Of a DNA stretch of 59,340 bases, positions 33,044-41,026 are shown piece after piece. Position numbers and translations under genes: made by a program. The notes under the pieces were generated by a model, which was not told the origin of the DNA, did not search any database, and was given only the letters and a program-made list of their open reading frames with translations. The stretch's first letter is position 1, and each line of letters begins with the position of its first letter. The DNA is from Prevotellaceae bacterium UBA1726 (lineage in GTDB: Bacteria; Bacteroidota; Bacteroidia; Bacteroidales; Bacteroidaceae), in contig DCIM01000078.1 of NCBI GenBank assembly GCA_002316005.1, positions 1-59,340 of the forward strand. Reading direction: 5' to 3'.

Positions 33044-33083
33044 AAATTGCTAAATTGCTAAATTGTAAAATTATAAAATTGTA
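33044..33083. repeat. 8-bp-period AAATTGTA array ahead of argF'
   Basis: AAATT at 33044, 33052, 33060, 33068 and 33076: units AAATTGCT, AAATTGCT, AAATTGTA, AAATTATA, AAATTGTA, running straight into the ATG at 33085. Confidence 0.85.
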
Positions 33084-33084
33084 A

Positions 33085-34062
33085 ATGAAATCATTTCTTA
33101 ATGTACAAGATCTCGGCAATTTGAATGCTGCCCTCAAAGAGGCACTCGAAATCAAAGCCGACCGTTTCAAATACGACACTCTCGGTAAGAACAAGACTCT
33201 GCTGATGGTGTTCTTCAACAACTCGCTTCGTACTCGCCTCTCCACACAGAAGGCGGCAATGAACCTTGGCATGAATGTCATTGTGCTTGATGTGAATGCC
33301 GGTGCTTGGAAACTGGAGACTGAACATGGCGTCATCATGGATGGAGACAAGAGCGAACATCTCCTTGAGGCTATTCCTGTAATGGCTTCATTCTGCGATA
33401 TTATCGGCATTCGCTCGTTCGCAGGACTGAAGGACCGCGACTACGACTATGCCGAGACGGTGTTCAATCAGTTTGTTCAATATTCCGGCAAACCTGTCTT
33501 CGCTATGGAGACAGCAACCGTTCATCCTCTTCAGGCTTTTGCAGATTTGATTACAATCGAAGAACACAAAACCGTGAAGCGTCCTAAGGTGGTGCTTACT
33601 TGGGCTCCTCATTGCCGTTGTCTGCCTCAGGCTGTGCCAAACTCTTTCGCAGAGTGGATGAATGCTGCTGATGTGGATTTCGTCATCACTCATCCAAAAG
33701 GCTACGATCTTGATCCTAAGTTTGCGGGCAATGCGAAGGTGGAATACGACCAGAAGAAGGCTTTCGAGGGTGCTGATTTCATCTATGCAAAGAACTGGAG
33801 TTGTCCGGGCGTTGTCAATCCTGAGGACTATGGCAAGAACATCCTTCCTTTTGGTGAGGCAGAGGCCAACAGTTGGACTGTTGACGAGGAGCACATGAGT
33901 TGGACAAACAATGGAAAGTTCCTCCACTGTCTACCTGTTCGTCGTGGGCTCATCGTTAGCGATGGCGTTATTGAAAGCGAGAACAGTCTTGTTATCCCAG
34001 AGGCAGCCAACCGCGAGATTTCCGCACAGGTTGTCATCAAGCGAATCTTGGAAAGTCTTTAA
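33085..34062 (+). CDS. argF': N-succinylornithine carbamoyltransferase-type ArgF'
   Basis: 325 residues. Carbamoyl-phosphate site FNNSLRTRLSTQ (S47-L-R-T-R51), ATVHPLQAFADL, WAPHCRCLPQAVPNSFAEW and the catalytic HCLPVRR. The close fit through residues 4-92 to the Bacteroides fragilis enzyme, as I recall it, lets position 90 be read. Pro90 there selects N-succinylornithine, and the equivalent residue is Glu92 in acetylornithine enzymes. Here it is Ser90 (MDGDKSEHLLEA). It carbamoylates N-acyl-ornithine. It is last in the arg/pro cluster, and a terminator follows. Confidence 0.9.
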   Translation: MKSFLNVQDLGNLNAALKEALEIKADRFKYDTLGKNKTLLMVFFNNSLRTRLSTQKAAMNLGMNVIVLDVNAGAWKLETEHGVIMDGDKSEHLLEAIPVMASFCDIIGIRSFAGLKDRDYDYAETVFNQFVQYSGKPVFAMETATVHPLQAFADLITIEEHKTVKRPKVVLTWAPHCRCLPQAVPNSFAEWMNAADVDFVITHPKGYDLDPKFAGNAKVEYDQKKAFEGADFIYAKNWSCPGVVNPEDYGKNILPFGEAEANSWTVDEEHMSWTNNGKFLHCLPVRRGLIVSDGVIESENSLVIPEAANREISAQVVIKRILESL

Positions 34063-34087
34063 TCACATCTATCATACAACGAATAAC

Positions 34088-34122
34088 AGCGGGGGCCTAC
34101 AATAGGATCCCGCTTATTTTTT
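34088..34122 (+). terminator. Terminator of the arginine/proline cluster
   Basis: AGCGGG...CCCGCT stem with inner CCTA/TAGG pairing, followed by TATTTTTT, starting 26 nt after the argF' stop. Confidence 0.85.
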
Positions 34123-34207
34123 GAATTGATAATAACGATAGCAAGCGTCTGAAACACACTATAGACACAAGCCATAAGAAAGATGACACACTTCAATGGA
34201 TTATGGG

Positions 34208-34215
34208 TAAATTTG
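34208..34215 (+). promoter_or_regulatory. Promoter -7 element ahead of a small ORF
   Basis: TAAATTTG followed by CGG, 19 nt ahead of an ATG at 34235. No clear -33 TTG is seen. Confidence 0.45.
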
Positions 34216-34234
34216 CGGAAAAACAAGCACAACT

Positions 34235-34321
34235 ATGAATCTTATCGTTTTCTTCTGTACGGTTATCGTTTTTTCGTTCACTCTTTATATATATTATCAT
34301 TTCATAGATAGAAACAAATAA
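34235..34321 (+). CDS. Possible 28-residue hydrophobic small protein
   Basis: ATG at 34235 to TAA at 34321 encodes MNLIVFFCTVIVFSFTLYI followed by YYHFIDRNK. This is one membrane-spanning segment with a short, positively charged tail, the look of a small inner-membrane protein. It lies between the argF' terminator and the LysR gene, 19 nt after a TAAATTTG. There are no homologues I can name. Chance hydrophobic ORFs occur in AT-rich spacers, so confidence is moderate. Confidence 0.4.
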   Translation: MNLIVFFCTVIVFSFTLYIYYHFIDRNK

Positions 34322-34330
34322 TTGCTATCG

Positions 34331-34375
34331 GTATTGATAATAATAAATATCGTTAATAATCATAGATATCAATAC
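34331..34375. promoter_or_regulatory. Inverted repeat upstream of the LysR gene
   Basis: GTATTGATA (34331-34339) and TATCAATAC (34367-34375) are perfect inverted copies with 27 bp between, just upstream of the LysR promoter. A site of autoregulation is plausible. Confidence 0.5.
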
Positions 34376-34395
34376 TCAAGTATAACTCTTTTTTG

Positions 34396-34403
34396 TAAAT
34401 TTG
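34396..34403 (+). promoter_or_regulatory. Promoter -7 element of the LysR gene
   Basis: TAAATTTG followed by GCAC, 33 nt ahead of the ATG at 34437. Confidence 0.6.
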
Positions 34404-34436
34404 CACTATAGTATTATTGCAAGATTAAAAGCCAAC

Positions 34437-35339
34437 ATGGAATTAAGACATTTGCGTTATTTCCAGAAAATAGCGGAACTAAGCAGTTTCTCTGAAGCCT
34501 CGCGTGCGTTGAACATAACACAAAGCACTCTTTCACAACAGACAAAGAAACTTGAAGACGAACTGGGAGTGACTCTCTTCCAACGCGACTCACATCATGT
34601 TCAACTTACTGATATCGGCGAGGCAATACTGCCTGCTGTTGAGAAAATCCTGAGCGATGCCAATACATGCATCAACATTATCCATGATGTGAGGGACCTC
34701 GGCATTGGCAGTCTTACTATTGGTGCAACGCAATCGTTCACTCCACTGTTGAGAGAAACCGTCATTGATTTCACCAAGCAGTTTCCGGGAATAAAACTCA
34801 ACATTGTCTGCAAACAGATGGAAGAACTGATGTCAATGCTCGACAAACGCGAAATCGACATCGCTCTTTGCTATCGCCCGTCAATGCCGATGTACGATTC
34901 CATCTGCACTCAGAAATTGTTTGTTTCCTCATTATGCGTTGTAGTGGCAGACACTCATCCGTTGGCTTCAAGAAAGGAAATTGATATCAACGACTTGCAG
35001 AAACTGTCGCTCGTTCTGCCGGAGAAAGGTACACAGGCACGCAACACCTTTGATATGATAATATCTGGAATGAACCTTGATTTGAATGTTCATATCGAGA
35101 TGACCGAGATAAACATGCTTCTGGATATTGTTCAAGGAACGCGCTTTGCAACTCTTGTATCACAGATTACAACAATCAATCGCACAGGACTGAAAGCCAT
35201 TCCACTAAAGATGGAAGGGGTAAGCATGGAAGGTTCAATCCATTATCGCCGTGATACATATATGAAAAAAGCCACTAAGCAATTCCTTGAAATGCTTAGT
35301 GACCATAATTCCTACGGATTAGCCCTTCTTTCTTTGTAA
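34437..35339 (+). CDS. LysR-family transcriptional regulator
   Basis: 300 residues from the ATG at 34437 (MELRHLRYFQKIAELSSFSEASRALNITQSTLSQQTKKLEDELGVTLFQR, the LysR winged helix). The C-terminal effector domain (about 92-295; LTIGATQSFTPLLRETVIDFTKQFPGIKLNIVCKQMEELMSML) resembles the CynR/BenM/OxyR-like group. The target is unknown. Its only neighbours are tiny membrane-protein ORFs and a small convergent gene that overlaps its 3' end by 28 nt. Confidence 0.92.
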   Translation: MELRHLRYFQKIAELSSFSEASRALNITQSTLSQQTKKLEDELGVTLFQRDSHHVQLTDIGEAILPAVEKILSDANTCINIIHDVRDLGIGSLTIGATQSFTPLLRETVIDFTKQFPGIKLNIVCKQMEELMSMLDKREIDIALCYRPSMPMYDSICTQKLFVSSLCVVVADTHPLASRKEIDINDLQKLSLVLPEKGTQARNTFDMIISGMNLDLNVHIEMTEINMLLDIVQGTRFATLVSQITTINRTGLKAIPLKMEGVSMEGSIHYRRDTYMKKATKQFLEMLSDHNSYGLALLSL

Positions 35340-35626
35340 ACACCTAAGAGCGCCTCAATAGCATCCATATCGTTGTCATAGGCCGACAGCAAGACAATAT
35401 CGTTCTTGCCGAGTTTTGCATTATCACTACCCGCCTCCAGAAAATTCTCCTTCGAGTGAAGAATGCACTTGATGTCGAATTCGCGTTTCAGGATGTTTTT
35501 TATCTCAGCAATACTGAACCCGATAACCTGATCGTTCAACACCTCGATTGTGGCATTCTGCTGAGGAGAACCTTCACGATGAAGGACCCTCAGCATCTTT
35601 GCCTGAACCTTATCAATCCAATTCAT
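35312..35626 (-). CDS. Hypothetical 104-residue protein
   Basis: MNWIDKVQAKMLRVLHREGS...; no family recognised. It is soluble, mixed charged and hydrophobic, with predicted helix-strand alternation (VIGFSIAEIKNILKREFDIKCILH; KNDIVLLSAYDNDMDAIEALLGVYKERR). It overlaps the convergent LysR 3' end by 28 nt. It follows the 36-residue membrane protein by 48 nt, and the two probably share the promoter at 35839. Confidence 0.7.
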   Translation of the reverse strand: MNWIDKVQAKMLRVLHREGSPQQNATIEVLNDQVIGFSIAEIKNILKREFDIKCILHSKENFLEAGSDNAKLGKNDIVLLSAYDNDMDAIEALLGVYKERRANP

Positions 35627-35674
35627 TATTAATTAATTATATCAGAGCTATTCAGATTAATACCCTTCACTATT

Positions 35675-35785
35675 CTAATCAATCCTATTAGAATCTTTCA
35701 CATGTTTGATTCTCCACTCGGTTCCTACTACCAAGGCTACAAGGATTACAATCCCAATGCCAATCCAGAAAATTGTCGGTGTCAT
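35675..35785 (-). CDS. 36-residue single-pass membrane protein
   Basis: From the ATG at 35785: MTPTIFWIGIGIVILVALVV then GTEWRIKHVKDSNRID. It has one transmembrane helix and a charged cytoplasmic-type tail. A promoter lies 54 nt upstream. A longer in-frame ATG at 35863 would start upstream of the TAAATTTG element and is unlikely. Function unknown. Confidence 0.6.
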   Translation of the reverse strand: MTPTIFWIGIGIVILVALVVGTEWRIKHVKDSNRID

Positions 35786-35838
35786 ATTATTTTTCTTAGT
35801 TTGTTGATGAAATAAATTTGTAATTCTTTTATTGATTG

Positions 35839-35846
35839 CAAATTTA
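35839..35846 (-). promoter_or_regulatory. Promoter -7 element of the two small leftward genes
   Basis: TAAATTTG on the minus strand, about 54 nt ahead of the ATG at 35785. Confidence 0.55.
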
Positions 35847-35965
35847 CACAACAAGAACAACACCTACAACAATTATCAATGGATAGAAACAATACTCATT
35901 CCGCAATAGCAATTATAAGTATACGTGATAGTAGTTACCTCTATGACCTTCATCAGTTGGTCACA

Positions 35966-36063
35966 TATGGAAGATCTATGGAGGATTGAAGAGACATCTT
36001 CCATAGTATAAACCACTGAAAACCAATGTATTACAGGCAAATATGGAAGAATGGAGGATTTTT
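35966..36063. repeat. ATGGAGGA-word element, one-ended copy B
   Basis: The right end (36043-36063) matches the terminal repeat of copies A and C with one mismatch (ATGGAAGAATGGAGG). Inner text CTTCCATAGTATAA and TTACAGGCAA also matches copy A. The left terminal repeat is missing, so it is truncated. It is followed by the CAATTCATTTAG linker and array B. Confidence 0.7.
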
Positions 36064-36098
36064 CGTCCAATTCATTTAGTATAGAAATCCGTCCGACA

Positions 36099-36186
36099 GA
36101 ATAGCATTGAAATGAGCCGGTCATTCCATTGGAATGAAGAGGTCATTTAAGTGGAATGAGATGGTCATTTAACTGAAATGAGGTGG
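36099..36186. repeat. 22-bp-period array of 17-bp imperfect palindromes (array B)
   Basis: Units start at 36121 (TCATTCCATTGGAATGA), 36143 (TCATTTAAGTGGAATGA) and 36165 (TCATTTAACTGAAATGA), with a half-unit ending at 36115. Spacers are gccgg, agagg, gatgg and ggtgg, all ending in GG. The last spacer touches the stop codon of the gene at 36187. Confidence 0.85.
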
Positions 36187-37116
36187 TTATTTTCTTAGGA
36201 ATACGCAAAGGCGGAGGAGGAGTTTGTGCGTCCAGACAACAATCATGGCAAAACCTACGCGCGTGGTGACAATCCAAAAGGCAGAGATGCCTGTGAGGGC
36301 AAAGACAATAGTATCTTCCAAAAGGGAGTGGTTCATGATGAGATGATAGTTCACATCATTGGCTTCTTGTTTCGTGATGATTCCGCGCTCCTCCAATTCC
36401 AACATCACTGCCGATCCATAACTGATGCCTAACACATTGCCCACCAGCCACATATATGCCGCACTATCGGGCAACCCAAATACTGTCATCAACGGCGAAA
36501 GGAAACGCGAAATAAGCCGTATGAGATTATACTCCTCGAGCAATCGCTGCACTACCATCAGGGCATAGATGATGAGAAACACCATTACGCCCATCTTCAA
36601 CTGCGATAATGCCCACACCTGCACGACCTCAAGAAACGAACTGTCGGCCGGCGCTCCCATATAGATATAATCGCCAGAAATCTCGGGCAACACCTTATTT
36701 AAATATAACGCGCACACGAAAGCCATCAGGATTCGTATGACACACATTTTCCAAAACGAAGAACCGGTTTTCCTGTTCACTGCACACTCCATCGGAAGGG
36801 CGTGACAAAGGGCTATCATAAGACCGAGGATAGTGGCTTGGCGCAAAGTCAATGGTATCGCCATCATTGCAGCAATACCGGCATAGGTACCGGCTGCTGC
36901 TCCCGAAAGAAAAATCACTGCCGACGAACCCGGCAGACCTAAATACTGAAAGATTGGATTAAGATACCCGGCAAGCCACGCCAGAACTCCCCAAAACTGC
37001 AACAAGGCGACAGTGAGGGAGATGGGAATCATCAGTTTGAGCAACCACGAAGCACTCTTCCAAGAGGGAAGAAGAGCCGCACTAAGGCAAGACGACAGTT
37101 TTTCTTTTAATTCCAT
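36187..37116 (-). CDS. Nucleoside-recognition (Gate) domain membrane protein
   Basis: 309 residues, about eight transmembrane segments, two Gate-like halves (ASWLLKLMIPISLTVALLQFWGVL ... LPGSSAVIFLSGAAAGTYAGIAAMMA; LSQLKMGVMVFLIIYALMVVQRLLEE). It is related to the SpmA/SpmB and YjiH families, whose transported ligand is not established. Its start overlaps the 3' end of the NigD-like gene by 35 nt in another frame, implying coupled translation. Array B abuts its stop codon. Confidence 0.82.
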   Translation of the reverse strand: MELKEKLSSCLSAALLPSWKSASWLLKLMIPISLTVALLQFWGVLAWLAGYLNPIFQYLGLPGSSAVIFLSGAAAGTYAGIAAMMAIPLTLRQATILGLMIALCHALPMECAVNRKTGSSFWKMCVIRILMAFVCALYLNKVLPEISGDYIYMGAPADSSFLEVVQVWALSQLKMGVMVFLIIYALMVVQRLLEEYNLIRLISRFLSPLMTVFGLPDSAAYMWLVGNVLGISYGSAVMLELEERGIITKQEANDVNYHLIMNHSLLEDTIVFALTGISAFWIVTTRVGFAMIVVWTHKLLLRLCVFLRK

Positions 37117-37765
37117 CGTATGTATTTACTGCCATAGTGATAGTATCGCCCGCCTCGTAGTCTTTTGCAAGTGAAAGACTCAGATACGAGGTGTAGGTGT
37201 AGTATTCAGGTACCCCATTCTGCTTGTGGTAGAGAGTATAATAGATATGACGGCCCACAATAGAATCCTGACACACGCCCAGCACCTGTTTGGCATCAGC
37301 ATTTTCGGCATCAACACCAACAAGAAGTTTCAACGCGAGATTGAGATAAGAACCATTGTGACTGACCCACATACTCTCCCACCCCGTTGGGTCGGTAACG
37401 AGCGGTTTGTCCTTCGTAGGCTTGAACGGAGTGCAAACATTGACCATCTTCAGATTAAATAACTCGACATCGGCATTTCGTGGTTCTTTGTAATAAACCA
37501 ACGAACGATATGTGGTGTCAGCCTTCAGTCCTTCGACAGCAATGAGTTTCTTCAGCGTCACCTCTTTGTTGTCGTCAGTGACGAACGAAGCAATCTCTCC
37601 CTTTGTGTTAGTCTTTATCTCTGCGAAATCTGCACGCAGATAAGAATAGTCACCATCGCCATCCTCATAAGACTCCTGCGTGCAGGAAGCAAGAACCACC
37701 AAACCCATCACAACTATCAAGACTGCGAAACCAAGGGAGGCGTATTTCTTTTTTATTAATGACAT
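37082..37765 (-). CDS. NigD-like lipoprotein
   Basis: 227 residues. Signal LGFAVLIVVMGLVVLASCTQ with lipobox L-A-S-C. After the Cys comes an OB-like N-terminal domain (DYSYLRADFAEIKTNTKGEIASFVTDDNKEV) and a C-terminal beta-sandwich (WVSHNGSYLNLALKLLVG ... YTSYLSLSLAKDYEAGDTITMAVNTYDGIKR), the layout of Bacteroidales NigD-like proteins. The family's function is unknown. It lies 17 nt after the acyltransferase gene. Confidence 0.8.
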   Translation of the reverse strand: MSLIKKKYASLGFAVLIVVMGLVVLASCTQESYEDGDGDYSYLRADFAEIKTNTKGEIASFVTDDNKEVTLKKLIAVEGLKADTTYRSLVYYKEPRNADVELFNLKMVNVCTPFKPTKDKPLVTDPTGWESMWVSHNGSYLNLALKLLVGVDAENADAKQVLGVCQDSIVGRHIYYTLYHKQNGVPEYYTYTSYLSLSLAKDYEAGDTITMAVNTYDGIKRKTVVLP

Positions 37766-37782
37766 GATGACTTTTCGTTTTA

Positions 37783-38946
37783 TTATTTTGTTGCTTCGAG
37801 GTAGTTGCGCAGAGGGTTTGCATACATAGTAAGCATACGCTCTGTGAGGAATGCCTCATCCTTCTCTGGGATATCAATCTTTGCCAACTGTCCCTTCAGA
37901 TACTCATCAAAGCGCTTCTCGTCTTCGAGGGTATAGTGGTCGGAATAATTGCGATTGTCGTTGAGACGGTCAAGGGCAATATAGTTGTTTGGGAAGAGAT
38001 GATAATGACTATGGATTGCCTTGTCCATGCGGCGAGCCACCTCCTGATAGAAGTCCTGACTACCGAGGTCATCGAGTTCGTCAATCCATTCGTTTATACA
38101 ACGCGATGTGATATATTTCACACGGCCTTTATAACCGAAAATACCAGTCTTCATATTATCGAGGTCGTCCTGACGGCTCTTCTTGAACGAAGGATTATCG
38201 CGCTTCAACTGGAACTCCATTGCCTTGAGATAGTCGCAAGGGTCGTATTCGTAGCTGATGGTAAGAGGTACGATGTTCAAGTCGCGCAGTGCCTCAAGAT
38301 GAGTACCATCATATCCAAGAGCAAGCATCTTGAGAACCGACTCCTGGGTATTGTCGGAAGAATCCTTCGCACGACCTTCGCGCTGTGCTATCCAAAGATG
38401 ATGGCCATTATTATGAATCACATAATGGATATATTCACTCATGTGAATGGAACTCTTCATCATTTCCTTTGGAGTAAGCGAACGACGGACGGTAAATGAA
38501 CCGCACAGTTTCACGAGAGTACGAATCCAAGGATAGATGAGGAGGTTGTCGCCAATGGCAATCTCGCAGGTAGTAGGAGAACCCGTTTTCAAGAGCATAT
38601 AGTCGAGAACAGCCGAGTCAAGGACAATGTCGCGATGATTGCTAATGAAGGTATAGTGGTTATCCCAGGTTATTGATGGTTCGACAGTGATATCACAACC
38701 ATCGGTAGCCTTATGGAGAAGCCACCTGACAGCAGGTTTCATGAAACGCTTCTGGAAATCGAGGATTGTGTCGATGCCCAGAAAACCGACTCTTAGCACT
38801 CCGTGTCGGATGAACGGAGGCAGCCAAGGGGCAAAACCCTTGAGGATGAGTTTGAACTGGCGGTCCTTCAGCAACGAACGGAGTGCAGGTTGAACCTCAC
38901 CCGGCGCATAAGGACGAATATCATCAAAATCGGATAGTGTTGCCAT
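37783..38946 (-). CDS. PlsC-like 1-acylglycerol-3-phosphate acyltransferase family protein
   Basis: 387 residues. The HX4D catalytic motif is in FISNHRDIVLDSAVLDYML (about residue 102) and the second motif in WIAQREGRAKDSSD (the EGR acyl-acceptor site). It is longer than typical PlsC, with extra C-terminal helices, as in Bacteroidales glycerol or ornithine-lipid acyltransferases. It likely acts at the inner face of the membrane. It sits between ddl and the NigD-like gene. Confidence 0.85.
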   Translation of the reverse strand: MATLSDFDDIRPYAPGEVQPALRSLLKDRQFKLILKGFAPWLPPFIRHGVLRVGFLGIDTILDFQKRFMKPAVRWLLHKATDGCDITVEPSITWDNHYTFISNHRDIVLDSAVLDYMLLKTGSPTTCEIAIGDNLLIYPWIRTLVKLCGSFTVRRSLTPKEMMKSSIHMSEYIHYVIHNNGHHLWIAQREGRAKDSSDNTQESVLKMLALGYDGTHLEALRDLNIVPLTISYEYDPCDYLKAMEFQLKRDNPSFKKSRQDDLDNMKTGIFGYKGRVKYITSRCINEWIDELDDLGSQDFYQEVARRMDKAIHSHYHLFPNNYIALDRLNDNRNYSDHYTLEDEKRFDEYLKGQLAKIDIPEKDEAFLTERMLTMYANPLRNYLEATK

Positions 38947-38967
38947 TACCTTTTTGGTGGTTAAGGG

Positions 38968-39957
38968 TTAAAACTGGTTCTCAACGATTGAGGCAAGTAT
39001 CTCGCTGATATCAAGACCTGCAGCACGAACCTGCTGAGGGATGAGCGATGTAGCAGTCATACCCGGAGTAGTGTTGATTTCAAGCATATTGATGAAATCA
39101 TTACCCTCGGCATCCTTTGTGATGATATAGTCAACACGAGCAATACCATTGCAATGAAGGATGTTGTATATACGCTCAGTTTCTTCTGCCACACGAGCAG
39201 CAGTCTCAGGCGACAGACGAGCCGGAGTAATCTCCTGCACCTGTCCCTTGTACTTAGCGTCATAGTCGAAGAACTCGTTCTCGCTGACAATCTCGGTTGC
39301 AGGCAGAACGGTTGTCTTGCCATTAACACAGAAACAGCCCTGAGCCAATTCTACACCATCCATGAAAGCCTCAACCATCACCTCGTCGTTCTGACCGAAT
39401 GCCATCTCAAGAGCTGGAGCGATATCGGCAACCGACTTCACCTTACTGACACCGAAACTACTGCCATCGGCTGTTGGCTTGATGAAACAAGGAAGACCGA
39501 GTTCTGCAATGATTTCCTCGTCAGTAGGACGGTTCTTGTCGTTCTTGCGAAGAAGGATTGACTTAGCCACATTAATGCCAAAACTACGGAGATAGTTGTT
39601 TAGCATGAACTTATCGAAGGTGAGAGCCTCAACAAGTACTCCACTTGTAGAATAAGGAATGTGGAGGAGTTCGAAATAACCCTGCATCACGCCATTCTCG
39701 CCAGGAGCTCCATGGATTGTGATATAGACATAGTCAAACCCACGCTTCTCGCCATCAACAGTGTAAGAGAAATCGTTGAGGTCGATTTTTGCGCGGTCGG
39801 TATCGTTGAGATGTACCTGCCAGTCGAGACCTTTCACCTCAACCAACTTTACATCATATTTTACTTTGTCAAAAAAGGAGTAGAGTCCTGCTCCCGAACG
39901 CATGGAAACTCCATATTCAGAGGAGTCACCACCGCATAAAATTGCTATTCTTTTCAT
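38968..39957 (-). CDS. ddl: D-alanine--D-alanine ligase
   Basis: 329 residues with the ATP-grasp fold. N-terminal CGGDSSEYGVSMRSG, EALTFDKFMLNNYLRSFGI, PCFIKPTADGSSFGVSKV, and the C-terminal metal site MLEINTTPGMTATSLIPQQ. It makes D-Ala-D-Ala for peptidoglycan. Its start overlaps the rluD stop by 4 nt. Confidence 0.95.
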   Translation of the reverse strand: MKRIAILCGGDSSEYGVSMRSGAGLYSFFDKVKYDVKLVEVKGLDWQVHLNDTDRAKIDLNDFSYTVDGEKRGFDYVYITIHGAPGENGVMQGYFELLHIPYSTSGVLVEALTFDKFMLNNYLRSFGINVAKSILLRKNDKNRPTDEEIIAELGLPCFIKPTADGSSFGVSKVKSVADIAPALEMAFGQNDEVMVEAFMDGVELAQGCFCVNGKTTVLPATEIVSENEFFDYDAKYKGQVQEITPARLSPETAARVAEETERIYNILHCNGIARVDYIITKDAEGNDFINMLEINTTPGMTATSLIPQQVRAAGLDISEILASIVENQF

Positions 39958-41024
39958 TTTTCAAATGTATCTTTTGTGGTTCCTTTTACATAACCACGCC
40001 ATTTTTCTATTAGGTTGCCCAAATCCTCTGGAAGGTCGGATGTGAAATCCATCTGTTGCTTAGTCTTTGGATGCACGAAACCGAGTGTGCGGGCATGAAG
40101 AGCCTGACGAGGACAGAGATTGAAGCAGTTCTGGATGTAAGCTTTATACGATGAACTGCGTTCACCACGAAGAATCTCCATTCCTCCATATCGCTCATCT
40201 GCAAAAAGCGGATGACCAATATGCTTCATGTGAGCACGAATCTGATGAGTACGACCTGTCTCGAGAATACACTCCACAAGAGTGACATAACCGAAACGCT
40301 CAATAACCTTATAATGAGTCACTGCCGGTTTGCCAATGCCCGAATCAGGCGATGTGACAGTCATTCGAAGGCGGTCCTTTGGATCGCGGGTAATGTTACC
40401 CTCAATGCGCCCCTCGTCCTCAACGAAATGTCCCCATACAAGGGCATTGTACGAACGATGAGTTGTCTTATTGAAGAACTGAGCACCGAGCGATGTCTTT
40501 GCCTCTGGAGTCTTTGCAATGACGAGAAGTCCACTCGTGTCCTTATCAATACGATGAACCAGTCCCACCTCAGGATCGTTAGGATCGTAGGAAGGAAGAT
40601 CGCGGAAATAATAAGCAAGAGCGTTGACAAGCGTACCGGTGAAGTTGCCCACACCAGGATGCACGACAAGTCCTGCCGGTTTGTTGATAACCAGCACTTC
40701 CGAATCTTCGTAAACTACATTCAGTGGAATATTCTCAGGGAGAATGGATGTGTCATGACGAGGACGGTCGAGCATTAATGTGACCACATCTCCCGCGCGT
40801 ACCTTATAGTTACTCTTTACGGGACGGTCGTTCACATGTACGAATCCGGCATCAGCAGCCTTCTGTATTCTGTTTCGTGAAGAATGCTGCAGTTTCTCGA
40901 CCATGAACTTGTCAACACGAGTTGGCACCTGTCCCTGATCGGCAACAAGTCGGAAATGCTCGTAGAGCGACGGTTCGAGGTCGTCGTTCTCTTCCTCTAT
41001 GTTTGCGATGTTCTCGTCAATCAT
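39954..41024 (-). CDS. rluD: Ribosomal large subunit pseudouridine synthase, RluD family
   Basis: 356 residues. An S4 domain (VDKFMVEKLQHSSRNRIQKAADAGFVHVNDRPVK, about 37-95) precedes the catalytic domain with Asp in GLVHRIDKDTSGLLVIAK and TGRTHQIRAHMKHIGHPLFADERYGG. It modifies helix 69 uridines of 23S rRNA in known members. It is 2 nt after the PASTA gene and overlaps ddl. Confidence 0.94.
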   Translation of the reverse strand: MIDENIANIEEENDDLEPSLYEHFRLVADQGQVPTRVDKFMVEKLQHSSRNRIQKAADAGFVHVNDRPVKSNYKVRAGDVVTLMLDRPRHDTSILPENIPLNVVYEDSEVLVINKPAGLVVHPGVGNFTGTLVNALAYYFRDLPSYDPNDPEVGLVHRIDKDTSGLLVIAKTPEAKTSLGAQFFNKTTHRSYNALVWGHFVEDEGRIEGNITRDPKDRLRMTVTSPDSGIGKPAVTHYKVIERFGYVTLVECILETGRTHQIRAHMKHIGHPLFADERYGGMEILRGERSSSYKAYIQNCFNLCPRQALHARTLGFVHPKTKQQMDFTSDLPEDLGNLIEKWRGYVKGTTKDTFEK

Positions 41025-41026
41025 AT

